From the NCBI RefSeq assembly GCF_963676325.1, contig NZ_OY781099.1:806001-870000 (forward strand): a stretch of DNA of 64,000 nt. Reading direction: 5' to 3'. The stretch's first letter is position 1, and each line of letters opens with the position of its first letter. Below, in pieces: positions 1-7,771 of the stretch. The DNA is from an uncultured Bacteroides sp. (GTDB taxonomy: Bacteria > Bacteroidota > Bacteroidia > Bacteroidales > Bacteroidaceae). The translations under genes were made by a program, and so were the position numbers. The notes under the pieces were generated by a model, which did not search any database, was not told where the DNA came from, and was given only the letters and a program-made list of their open reading frames with translations.

Positions 1-509
1 TTGTATATATCCTGTTCTTCGAATCCCAGATTGAAGGCATGTTCCGCATAGGCTGCAATACCTTTTATACCAAACAATGTATACTGTTTCAATGCACGGA
101 TATCTTCGTCTTTGTCAAAGAACAAAGTGCTAACCTGCTTTGCTTTTTCATGAAAATCGGCTTCGCTTGTTCCTTTCCAGTCAAGTGCATCATTCTTTTC
201 ACTAATACTTGCTTTTGTTTTCAGGTTATCCCGGAGAGTGATGCAATCATTGATAGCCTTCATTATTGAAACGTTATCAAAATTCGCATTTGTGATAGTT
301 ATAAACAGGCCATTAGTAATATGTTTACTCTCTACGTTAGTATCTATCCCTTTTTTTCGGGCTTCGATAGTTGCAAATGCAAGACCCTGACACGCAAATA
401 TTAATAAATCCTGAATATTGGCGGTATCTTCTTTTTTACCGCAAACTCCGTTAATGGTGCAGCCCGTATTCTTGGCTGTCTCCTGACACTGGTTACAAAA
501 CATGCTCAT
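1..509 (-). CDS. hcp: Hybrid cluster protein (hydroxylamine reductase), N-terminal part
   Basis: The first 169 residues of a hybrid cluster protein; the rest lies beyond the window edge. The start MSMFCNQCQETAKNTGC carries the N-terminal cysteine set (CNQC, then a Cys about 8 residues on, then GVCGK) that binds the proximal Fe-S cluster. The family holds a 4Fe-2S-2O hybrid cluster, has hydroxylamine and NO reductase activity in vitro, and acts in the cytoplasm against nitrosative stress. ATG at 509-507 gives the family-typical N-terminus. A candidate promoter lies at 537-568, and an array of palindromes at 688-787 sits between this gene and the divergent AraC gene. The C-terminal hybrid-cluster ligands cannot be checked here. 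Confidence 0.93.
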   Translation of the reverse strand, partial: MSMFCNQCQETAKNTGCTINGVCGKKEDTANIQDLLIFACQGLAFATIEARKKGIDTNVESKHITNGLFITITNANFDNVSIMKAINDCITLRDNLKTKASISEKNDALDWKGTSEADFHEKAKQVSTLFFDKDEDIRALKQYTLFGIKGIAAYAEHAFNLGFEEQDIY

Positions 510-536
510 AGTATTTCAGTTTTAAAAGTTAATATA

Positions 537-568
537 CAAAGATGCCGGTTCAAAAAATCAGTATACAA
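537..568 (-). promoter_or_regulatory. Candidate Bacteroides promoter for hcp
   Basis: Read on the minus strand, a -33 TTG (566-568) is followed after 21 bp by CATCTTTG (537-544), one base off the Bacteroides -7 consensus TAnnTTTG. The transcript would have a short leader ahead of the hcp ATG. Placed by eye only. Confidence 0.4.
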
Positions 569-687
569 TAAACAAGTAGAAAAATAATTAGTTTATTTAC
601 TTTTGGACTTTTACAGGTATATAACATATAGATATCACAAAATATAGAATATGTTTTACTTAGTTAAAGAGTGATTGATATTCCATA

Positions 688-787
688 TATACCCGTTTGG
701 GTATAAATATATTGAATTAATTATAAATTGTACCCAAACGGATATAATTTTGTTGTTCAATTAGTAAATTATACCCAATCCCTCAGA
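688..787. repeat. Array A: three palindromic sites at 41-bp pitch
   Basis: Site 1 (688-705) is the perfect palindrome TATACCCGTTTGGGTATA, 7-bp arms around 4 bases. Site 2 (729-746) is TGTACCC-AAAC-GGATATA with one mismatch in the inner 5-bp arms. Site 3 (770-787) keeps only the left arm TATACCC. Starts are exactly 41 bp apart, and the two 23-bp spacers are AT-rich and unlike each other. The array lies in the 367-bp gap between divergent hcp and the AraC gene. A second array with the same layout is at 13404-13503. It could be a multi-site operator on one DNA face or a dispersed repeat; the sequence alone does not decide. Confidence 0.8.
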
Positions 788-878
788 AAGGAATAGTATG
801 CAAGTGCAATAATTAGTAGTCTGATTTATTTCCTGGTTTAATATATTTATGTAATATTGTACTCTCAATTCATTTGAT

Positions 879-1769
879 ATGGCACCATTCTCAAAAGACA
901 TAAGAACTTATACCTTTCCCGAATTTGAAGGAAATAATCTTTCTTTTTCGCTCAGACGGCTTGAGGATTTGTATCGTATGAAACACGGCGAATCTGATAT
1001 TCCGCACCGTCATGATTATTATACGATTATTTTTTTTGAGAAGGGAGCCGGAACTCATATTATTGACTTTACAGAGTATCAGATTGAGGATCACAGTATT
1101 TATTTTATTGTTCCCGGACAGATGCATCAGGTAATTCCTACTTCCGAACCTAAAGGATGGACAATGAAATTTACCGATGAGTTTTTAATATCTAATTCTA
1201 TTTCTGATAAACTGATAAACGGGATTTATCTGTTTAATGAATTCGGTCAGTCGCCTCCATTGTCAATCAATGAAATGCAGATGCCTGTCTATCTTAATAT
1301 AATTTCTCAGATAGAATTCTTTTCTAACTCACTTGAAAGTTACACTCAGGAAGCCATCGGTGCACTAATGAAACTTTTCTTTATACAGAGCAATAATCAT
1401 TGTTCGGTGTACAAGAATAATAACCCGCAGTTGCAGGAAACTACTAATCAGCTGTTGCATTCGTTTAAGCAATTGCTGAATAAGCACTATGCCTCCATGC
1501 ATCTGGTGGCCGATTTTGCCAATAAGTTGAATGTTACAGCCGATTATCTCAATAAAACGGTGAAAAGCATTACCGGCAAATCTGCCAAAGATCATATTCA
1601 GACTAAGATAATTATTGAAGCAAAGCGTTCACTGCTTTTTAGTGAGATCAGCAGCAAAGAGCTGGCTTACGAACTTGGTTTCGAAGAATCGGCCCATTTC
1701 AATAACTTTTTTAAGAAAATAACCGGTCAAACACCCTCCGAATTTCGGGTTTTAGCACGTCAGTCCTGA
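879..1769 (+). CDS. AraC-family transcriptional regulator
   Basis: A 296-residue regulator. The N-terminal half is a cupin-type sensing domain with HRHDYYTIIFFEKGAG (about residues 43-58) followed by beta-rich sequence. The C-terminal 100 residues form the double helix-turn-helix: LVADFANKLNVTADYLNKTV is the first HTH and the region of SSKELAYELGFEESAHFNNF with GQTPSEFR is the typical second HTH and end of AraC/XylS proteins. Cytoplasmic, DNA-binding; ligand unknown. It is divergent from hcp, and the pirin-DoxX cluster follows on the same strand 105 bp downstream behind its own promoter, so it may control that cluster (inference from position only). Confidence 0.93.
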   Translation: MAPFSKDIRTYTFPEFEGNNLSFSLRRLEDLYRMKHGESDIPHRHDYYTIIFFEKGAGTHIIDFTEYQIEDHSIYFIVPGQMHQVIPTSEPKGWTMKFTDEFLISNSISDKLINGIYLFNEFGQSPPLSINEMQMPVYLNIISQIEFFSNSLESYTQEAIGALMKLFFIQSNNHCSVYKNNNPQLQETTNQLLHSFKQLLNKHYASMHLVADFANKLNVTADYLNKTVKSITGKSAKDHIQTKIIIEAKRSLLFSEISSKELAYELGFEESAHFNNFFKKITGQTPSEFRVLARQS

Positions 1770-1821
1770 TTTTTGCAATCATTCACCTGATTTCATTACT
1801 TCGTTCGGCATATCACTGCCG

Positions 1822-1829
1822 TATCTTTG
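1822..1829 (+). promoter_or_regulatory. Bacteroides -7 element for the pirin cluster
   Basis: TATCTTTG matches the Bacteroides -7 consensus TAnnTTTG and lies 45 bp before the pirin ATG. No clear -33 TTG was seen at 19-21 bp. It probably drives the co-directional genes from 1875 to 4010. Confidence 0.6.
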
Positions 1830-1874
1830 TCATATCAAATTCAAAGAGAGTTTGAGTAATAAAAAAGAAGAGGT

Positions 1875-2585
1875 ATGAAAACAATATTGCATAAATCAGA
1901 AACACGCGGGCATGCCAATCATGGCTGGCTCGACACCCACCATACTTTTAGCTTTGCCAATTATTACAATCCCCAACGTGTACATTTTGGTATGCTTAGA
2001 GTACTCAACGACGACCAAATTGCACCAGGAGAAGGTTTCGGCAAGCATCCTCATGACAATATGGAGATAATTACCATTCCGCTTTACGGCGAACTGGAAC
2101 ATAAGGATAGCATGGGCAATCACGGCGTTATCACTACCGGCGAAATTCAGGTGATGAGTGCGGGAACCGGCATCTTCCATAGTGAGTTCAATAAGAATAA
2201 GGATAAAGAAGTCGGCTTACTGCAAATATGGGTACTCCCGAACAAAAAGAATGTAACACCGCGGTATGATCAGATTACCTTGACCGATATTCAGAAGCCC
2301 GATGAATTTTATCAGATCCTTTCACCTAACTCCGAAGATCAGGGAGTATGGATTTATCAGAATGCCTGGTTTCACCTCGGTGATTTGTCTGAAGGATGGA
2401 AAGGAACGTACCAACTGAAAGATAAGAAGAACGGTGTTTACTTCTTTGTAATAGAAGGAAAAGTAACAGTTGCCGGACAGGAGTTGAACAGAAGAGACGG
2501 ACTAGGTGTTAGTGAAGCAGAGTCAATAGAAATAACAACATCCGCAAAAACAAAACTGCTGGTAATGGAAGTACCAATGCAATAA
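1875..2585 (+). CDS. Pirin family protein
   Basis: A 236-residue bicupin of the pirin/YhhW type. The N-terminal cupin shows the metal-binding pattern GFGKHPHDNMEIITI (two His, then Glu further on) and the pirin hallmark GEIQVMSAGTGIFHSEFN with a further His. Family members are cytoplasmic iron-dependent proteins; some cleave quercetin (2,3-dioxygenase), others act as redox-sensing partners of regulators. The length fits the YhhW group (about 230). The C-terminal cupin is degenerate, as is usual. It leads a run of small genes (DoxX, SnoaL-like, CDGSH) that looks like an oxidative or electrophile-stress set. The actual substrate is not known. Confidence 0.93.
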   Translation: MKTILHKSETRGHANHGWLDTHHTFSFANYYNPQRVHFGMLRVLNDDQIAPGEGFGKHPHDNMEIITIPLYGELEHKDSMGNHGVITTGEIQVMSAGTGIFHSEFNKNKDKEVGLLQIWVLPNKKNVTPRYDQITLTDIQKPDEFYQILSPNSEDQGVWIYQNAWFHLGDLSEGWKGTYQLKDKKNGVYFFVIEGKVTVAGQELNRRDGLGVSEAESIEITTSAKTKLLVMEVPMQ

Positions 2586-2621
2586 TCAAGTTAGAAATAT
2601 TATAATTTAAAAATAGACATT

Positions 2622-3080
2622 ATGAACACAATTAAAAAATTCTTAGCAACAGACCAACAATCATGGTCATTATTAGTAGCACGTTTGGCATTAGGCCTTG
2701 TTATATTACCTCACGGAATGCAAAAAGCCCTCGGACTCTTCGGAGGATACGGCTTTTCCGGCACACTCGGAGCCTTTCAATCCATGGGAATGCCCCTTCT
2801 CATTGGAGTTCTGGTAATTTTGGCAGAATTTGTAGGAAGCATAGGTATTCTTGCAGGTGCCGGAACCCGCTTTATGGCTTTCTCTGTTGGTCTCACTATG
2901 GCAGGTGCTGCTGTCCTTGGCGGACATATCAACAATGGTTTTTTCATGAACTGGTTCGGAGCGCAAAAGGGCGAAGGAATTGAATACTTTATTCTTGTTG
3001 TTGGTTTGGCTCTTGTTCTTCTCATTGGCGGAAGCGGACGCTATGCTGTCGATAACCTTATTTCAAAGAAACTGAAATAA
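2622..3080 (+). CDS. DoxX family membrane protein
   Basis: A 152-residue inner-membrane protein with four predicted hydrophobic segments. The N-terminal WSLLVARLALGLVILPHG with a following K and the central G-rich helix pair are typical of DoxX/YphA-type proteins. It begins 37 bp after the pirin gene, and pirin-DoxX pairs are common in Bacteroidetes. The family is linked to thiosulfate:quinone chemistry and oxidative stress, but the specific activity of this subgroup is unassigned. Confidence 0.9.
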   Translation: MNTIKKFLATDQQSWSLLVARLALGLVILPHGMQKALGLFGGYGFSGTLGAFQSMGMPLLIGVLVILAEFVGSIGILAGAGTRFMAFSVGLTMAGAAVLGGHINNGFFMNWFGAQKGEGIEYFILVVGLALVLLIGGSGRYAVDNLISKKLK

Positions 3081-3144
3081 TCAATTACAATTTTAGTAAG
3101 AAACGGATAGCTTCCGTATTAAATAGTGCTTTAACTTAAAAAGA

Positions 3145-3735
3145 ATGAATATGAAAAAACTGATTTATCTAGTCTTATCTGCAATACTTTCATTCACGAC
3201 AATAGTAAGTGCAGAAGCTCAAAATGTAAAAAAGAGCACAACTCCTAGTCAAAAGGAAATTAATAAATTGCGTGCAGAAATTAAAAATTTGACAGCTAAT
3301 AATGCTGTTATTACAAAAAATCTTGTTACTTTTGATACGCTTGACTACACAGTTTTCAGCAATCAACAGTGGGTTCGCCTACACGAAAGTCATGCCAAAA
3401 ATATTAAGGTAAATTGGCCTGATGGGCATTTTACTATTGGAATTGAACGTCACATTGCCGATTTGAGTGCTATGTTCGTTTATGCTCCCAATACACAAAT
3501 TAAAGAACACCCTATTCGTTTTGGATCAGGTAATATGACTTGTGTAACCGGTGTAATGACAGGTACTTTTACAAAACCAATGCCTATAGGTGATGGAAAA
3601 TTTATCCAACCAACCGGCAAATCTTTCAAATTACCGATGTGTACTGTAGGAATATGGAAAGACGGAGTAATGATTGAAGAATATCTATTTTGGGACAATC
3701 AAACCTATATGAATCAGCTAGGTTTAGGAAAATAA
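3145..3735 (+). CDS. Exported SnoaL-like (ester cyclase type) protein
   Basis: A 196-residue protein with an N-terminal signal peptide (MKKLIYLVLSAILSF, cleavage near the AEAQN stretch), then a short linker and one NTF2/SnoaL-like alpha+beta barrel. The pattern HIADLSAMFVYAPNTQIKEH and the later G-rich strands ending in EEYLFWDNQTYMNQLGL match the ester cyclase/SnoaL group widespread in bacteria. The fold hosts varied small-molecule activities and I do not assign one. Two in-frame starts (3145 and 3151) are close; the second gives the more usual MKK start. It is the third gene of the pirin cluster. Confidence 0.8.
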   Translation: MNMKKLIYLVLSAILSFTTIVSAEAQNVKKSTTPSQKEINKLRAEIKNLTANNAVITKNLVTFDTLDYTVFSNQQWVRLHESHAKNIKVNWPDGHFTIGIERHIADLSAMFVYAPNTQIKEHPIRFGSGNMTCVTGVMTGTFTKPMPIGDGKFIQPTGKSFKLPMCTVGIWKDGVMIEEYLFWDNQTYMNQLGLGK

Positions 3736-3773
3736 TTACTTAATAAAAAGTATTAACTTTAAAAACAAAAAAA

Positions 3774-4010
3774 ATGGAACCAAAAATTGCCAAGAAAGGA
3801 CCTTATGAAGTAGAGTTGGAAGCAGGTAAAACATATCACTGGTGTACTTGCGGTGAAAGCAAAAATCAACCGTTTTGTGATGGTTCACATCACGGAACTG
3901 AGTTTAAGCCACTGGCATTTGAAGCCAAAGAAACCGGTAAAGCTCATTTATGCGGATGTAAACACACAAATAATCCTTCTTACTGCGATGGATCTCACCA
4001 TAAATTGTAA
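3774..4010 (+). CDS. Double CDGSH iron-sulfur protein
   Basis: A 78-residue protein with two CDGSH motifs: CTCGESKNQPFCDGSHH at about residues 24-40 and CGCKHTNNPSYCDGSHH at about 60-76. Each three-Cys one-His set binds a redox-active, labile 2Fe-2S cluster, as in mitoNEET-type proteins; double-motif forms are known in bacteria. Small and cytoplasmic. It ends the pirin-DoxX-SnoaL run and is followed by a strong terminator at 4097-4130, so the cluster is likely one transcript. Its partner and role (cluster transfer or redox sensing) cannot be told from sequence. Confidence 0.93.
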   Translation: MEPKIAKKGPYEVELEAGKTYHWCTCGESKNQPFCDGSHHGTEFKPLAFEAKETGKAHLCGCKHTNNPSYCDGSHHKL

Positions 4011-4096
4011 TTGAATATTGAATTAATATCCTCAAAAAGCACTTTTACACTAAAATATATAACTATTTTATTTGTTGTGTTTGTTGTAAAAAGATT

Positions 4097-4130
4097 AAAA
4101 AAGGCAGTAATTTCGGTTACTGCCTTTTTT
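4097..4130 (+). terminator. Rho-independent terminator after the pirin cluster
   Basis: Perfect 8-bp stem GGCAGTAA/TTACTGCC with loop TTTCGG, extended by an A-run on the left and a T-run (TTTTTT) on the right. It closes the 1875-4010 gene run. Confidence 0.9.
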
Positions 4131-4234
4131 AATGAAGTGGTTTAAATTGGGCAGATACTAAATCTTTCTCGTATTATCCCTTTGTGTCTTCTAAACTGAA
4201 CAGATATTCCCCTATAATATACTTAGCAAATTGG

Positions 4235-4242
4235 TATCTTTG
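4235..4242 (+). promoter_or_regulatory. Bacteroides -7 element before the DUF4221-like gene
   Basis: TATCTTTG fits the -7 consensus TAnnTTTG, about 140 bp before the chosen ATG at 4382. The rest of the gap 4011-4381 holds the terminator and otherwise AT-rich sequence in which I see nothing more. Confidence 0.55.
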
Positions 4243-4381
4243 CATTGTAATATAGAACGCAAAGATTTTTTCGTTTACGAATTTGTTGTTCTATTATTTT
4301 TTCTATAACATGCCATGTTTATCACGTTTAATCGGTTCAATAGCTAAAATAAAACAGATTCATAATATAAATAAAAAACAA

Positions 4382-5533
4382 ATGATTAGAATATCTACCT
4401 GGGGATTGCTTATTTGTCTATTTTTTAGTACAGGATGCAAATCGGAACACAAGTATGTTTTGCAGCCCGTAAACGAATATAAAGAGTATATAATAGATGC
4501 TGAGTCTGAACTCTCGACTTCGAATCTCTACACTTTCGAAGATCATGGAAAAGAGTATCTTACTTTTCCTGTTCACAACAAAAGAGCCATATTGATTTAT
4601 GATCTGGTGTCTGGAAAGTTAGTTCACAATTTCTTTTTCAATGTAGCTCCTCCCCGGGGGATAGGGACAGAACTTTATGGCTATTATGCAAAAGATCTGG
4701 GGCATATCTATGTTCCTGACTTTATGCAAAAAGTAATTTATGAAACTGACACCACCGGCGTTTTCAAAAAAATAATTAATTTCAGTACTACTGATGACGG
4801 CCTGAACCCTATGCGTGCATACTATAATAATCTGCATAATGTTCAGCTAACTTTTATAGGCAATAAGCTCTATATACCCCAACAAATGAACGCCAATCTA
4901 GGTAGCTCATGTGTAGAAAAGAGTCCGATAGGTATAACTGTAGATACGGTGAACGGAGATGTTCGTAAGCTACCCATGAATTTTCCACCTCTTATTACTT
5001 CGAAGGAACTAAGGAACTGTATAGAAGGAAGCCTGCCTTATAGCGAAACATTCGATGGAAAACGCTTTATTTACTCTTTCAGTATGGACGAAAATCTGTA
5101 TGTAGTCTCCCCAGATCATCAGAAGATACAAAAGATAAAAGCCAAAAGTTCAGATATACCTGAATTAAAATTCAGAAAGATCCCATCTGATTTTTCTAAA
5201 ACATTGAAAACAACTTGCGAAATGGCTACTTACGGAAACATTATCTATGATAAATATCGTCAGGTTTACTATCGCTTTGCTTATCCCGAATCAAAATTGG
5301 CAGACAATGAGGACTACTTAAAGATTTTAAACTCTGGTAAGAAAGAGTTTTCAATCATTATTCTGGATAAAAACTTCAATATTTTAGGTGAGACCAAATT
5401 TCCTCCATTCACGTATTTGCCCCATATCTTTTTTATTAGTAAGGATGGCCTTTATTTGAGTGTTAATCATTTTAAACGAGAAGATTTCTGTGACTGGAAA
5501 CTTCGTTTTCAGAAAATTGAGTTGATAAAATAA
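4382..5533 (+). CDS. DUF4221-like lipoprotein
   Basis: A 383-residue lipoprotein: signal sequence MIRISTWGLLICLFFSTGC with the lipidated Cys at residue 19. The reading frame stays open 99 bp upstream, but this ATG is preferred because it gives a proper type II signal. The mature part is beta-rich with repeated short strands, as in a propeller, and resembles the DUF4221 lipoproteins (often called 6-bladed propeller proteins) that are abundant in Bacteroides. No catalytic motif is visible. It stands alone between two terminators. Function unknown; such proteins may bind glycans or peptides at the envelope. Confidence 0.7.
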   Translation: MIRISTWGLLICLFFSTGCKSEHKYVLQPVNEYKEYIIDAESELSTSNLYTFEDHGKEYLTFPVHNKRAILIYDLVSGKLVHNFFFNVAPPRGIGTELYGYYAKDLGHIYVPDFMQKVIYETDTTGVFKKIINFSTTDDGLNPMRAYYNNLHNVQLTFIGNKLYIPQQMNANLGSSCVEKSPIGITVDTVNGDVRKLPMNFPPLITSKELRNCIEGSLPYSETFDGKRFIYSFSMDENLYVVSPDHQKIQKIKAKSSDIPELKFRKIPSDFSKTLKTTCEMATYGNIIYDKYRQVYYRFAYPESKLADNEDYLKILNSGKKEFSIIILDKNFNILGETKFPPFTYLPHIFFISKDGLYLSVNHFKREDFCDWKLRFQKIELIK

Positions 5534-5600
5534 TAACCTTATTTCTGAAATAAATAATAGAGTTTTAAGTAAATAGATTTTTCCGTATTGTGATAAAATA

Positions 5601-5640
5601 AAAAGGCCGCGTCAAAAAGTTATATCTTTTGGCGCGGCCT
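5601..5640 (-). terminator. Terminator between convergent genes
   Basis: GC-rich stem AGGCCGCG/CGCGGCCT with an inner A/T-rich extension and a short loop. On the minus strand it ends in a T-rich run (CCTTTTTATTTT), so it is a good terminator for the SusC/SusD locus, and it may also serve the plus-strand lipoprotein gene. Confidence 0.85.
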
Positions 5641-5662
5641 CTAAATTTTTATTTCCTCAAAT

Positions 5663-7756
5663 CTAATTTGGGGTTACATTTTTTCTCCATCTAGGGTCAC
5701 CGATACCTAATTTATAAATCTCGTGATTTCTTACTGCATCAGTATTTTTGTAATAAAGACCGTTGAGGTCGTACTCATGCATATTAACATCACCGTTTTT
5801 GCCTAGTGAGTTCGGACTTACCATCAAGTCAGCAGGAGAGATACCTACCACACCTGTCTTAACATCCGTTTCACTTTTGCCATAAACATTATATTTACCG
5901 GCACCTTGGCTCGTAGAGCTAAATCCATTGGAAGAAAATATACTACCACTGTTCAAATTTGTATTTGTAGAGTAATTATTCCTAACGTAGAAGTTTACTC
6001 CGTTGAAGTTACGGATATCCATACCTTGCAGATACATAGACCTGGTGTCGCCATCAGCCTTATGCTGAATGAACAGATTCTTTTCAACAGTAAATGAACT
6101 GTTTGACGGATTGTAACGCATACTGAACAATAATCGACCATTAGAGCGAGTACTGAAGTTGAAGAATGTATTGTTTGACACATTAACATTCCATTTTACA
6201 TCAGCTCCCCAGGATCTGTTCTTTGCCTCAGAGAGGAACATATCACGTGGGCTGTCAATGAATGAACAGTTAGTAATATTCATGTCATTGTATACCGTTG
6301 TGTTATCGTTGGCAGCATCTTCCTGAATCCAGGCATATCCACGTCCATTGCTATCATACAGACCGCAGTTATAGAACAGGCAATTGTCTGTAATCCAGTG
6401 ACGGACAACTCGGTATGAGTTACCTTGGAAACGAACCCAGCCACGAATCATGCGTTGGAACTCACAATTACGAGTTTCAAACGATTCAAGAATAAAAGGC
6501 ATAGCCTGTGAATATTGATTGATAAAGTAGTTACCCAAACCTGTAGTAGCAGTAGAAGGCTTGTTCAGAAAATTATAGGCCTCAGGAGCATCAAATTTGA
6601 TGTTATCAAATACAATAGATTCCACATTAATACCACCCATCTCACCATTCATCGCATTACGTCCGAATGAGAAATTACAGTTATAAGGATTTCCATTTGC
6701 ATCTTTACCAACACCCATCAGTACGGTAGCCTTTTCTGGACCGGTAGTTTTCAGAGTGAAGCCCTTTGACATGGTAATGGTATTTTGCATGTAATAAGTC
6801 TTTCCACTTTCAAGCAGGAATACAGTACCTTCTGCCAAAGAATTGTCCGACATGTAATTCTGTAACACAGTATCTATCCGGCATGCCTTATAAGTATGTG
6901 CACCCTGAATTGTGTCATTCGGGTCATAGTTGTATTTGATGGTAATAGGAGCACCTACTTTACCTTTCATACGCACCATAACAGTGTTATACAGACGGTC
7001 CCAATAGCGCTTAACTCTGTTGTTCAAACCATTAACAACGTACACAGCATTTGGAGACAGACCCTGAACATCAACATAACCTCTCTGAATATCCTCTGGA
7101 GTTAGCTTTATGCTTTGCGATGGCAGATTTTTGTTATCATAAGAAGGTGCAACTGTAATCTGGTCCAACGGGAATTTCCCGTCTATGGCTTCCAGATTGA
7201 CATCGTTAACCTTTTCTGTCAAATCAAAATTTATACGCATAGTAGTTTCTGTAACGTCACCTACAGTTATTACTTTGGGAATATTGCTACCACGTGTCAA
7301 AGTTGTATAACCTATATAGTCAGAAGGATGTGCTCCATCTCCATAGCCAAACCATTTGGAATTGTAGGCTTCACCTCTTTTCGACAAAGTCTGAATAGCA
7401 AATCTAAAGGCTACTTCATATTGCAGATCCGGAATAGTCATACTGAGAACATCCGGACCAACAACTGTATCAATAAGACAATCGGTATCAAACGAGGTTC
7501 CCTGTATGACCATTTTGATGCGATACCCTGCTGCTCCGTCAATACCAAACCAATTCAGATACACATCATTTTTAGTGCCCTGTTTTATACCGCTTGAATA
7601 AATATCGTTGCTAATGCCTGTAGTCTTATAGTCTCTGAACATCGTCATGAATTCTCTGTCAGAGTCCTTAGGGCCTACCAGATCTTCATCCTTACAGGAA
7701 TAAATGGATATTGCCATTAGGATGGCTGTAAAAAAATATAATAATTTATGTTTCAT
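5663..7756 (-). CDS. DUF4957/DUF5123-type PUL surface lipoprotein
   Basis: A 697-residue lipoprotein (signal with lipobox AISIYSC, Cys at residue 21). After an N-terminal Ig/fibronectin-like part, the middle region (about residues 290-420, with VLLESGKTYYMQNTITMSKG) looks like the start of a right-handed beta-helix, and the C-terminal third has repeated short strands with N-rich turns (NCSFIDSPRDMF, NNTFFNFSTR). This fits the DUF4957/DUF5123 proteins encoded after susD in PULs, which are thought to bind polysaccharide at the cell surface. It is the last gene of the susC-susD-this operon. Binding target unknown; family members are often seen in pectin-type PULs (inference). Confidence 0.8.
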   Translation of the reverse strand: MKHKLLYFFTAILMAISIYSCKDEDLVGPKDSDREFMTMFRDYKTTGISNDIYSSGIKQGTKNDVYLNWFGIDGAAGYRIKMVIQGTSFDTDCLIDTVVGPDVLSMTIPDLQYEVAFRFAIQTLSKRGEAYNSKWFGYGDGAHPSDYIGYTTLTRGSNIPKVITVGDVTETTMRINFDLTEKVNDVNLEAIDGKFPLDQITVAPSYDNKNLPSQSIKLTPEDIQRGYVDVQGLSPNAVYVVNGLNNRVKRYWDRLYNTVMVRMKGKVGAPITIKYNYDPNDTIQGAHTYKACRIDTVLQNYMSDNSLAEGTVFLLESGKTYYMQNTITMSKGFTLKTTGPEKATVLMGVGKDANGNPYNCNFSFGRNAMNGEMGGINVESIVFDNIKFDAPEAYNFLNKPSTATTGLGNYFINQYSQAMPFILESFETRNCEFQRMIRGWVRFQGNSYRVVRHWITDNCLFYNCGLYDSNGRGYAWIQEDAANDNTTVYNDMNITNCSFIDSPRDMFLSEAKNRSWGADVKWNVNVSNNTFFNFSTRSNGRLLFSMRYNPSNSSFTVEKNLFIQHKADGDTRSMYLQGMDIRNFNGVNFYVRNNYSTNTNLNSGSIFSSNGFSSTSQGAGKYNVYGKSETDVKTGVVGISPADLMVSPNSLGKNGDVNMHEYDLNGLYYKNTDAVRNHEIYKLGIGDPRWRKNVTPN

Positions 7757-7771
7757 AACGTCTTTATTTAA

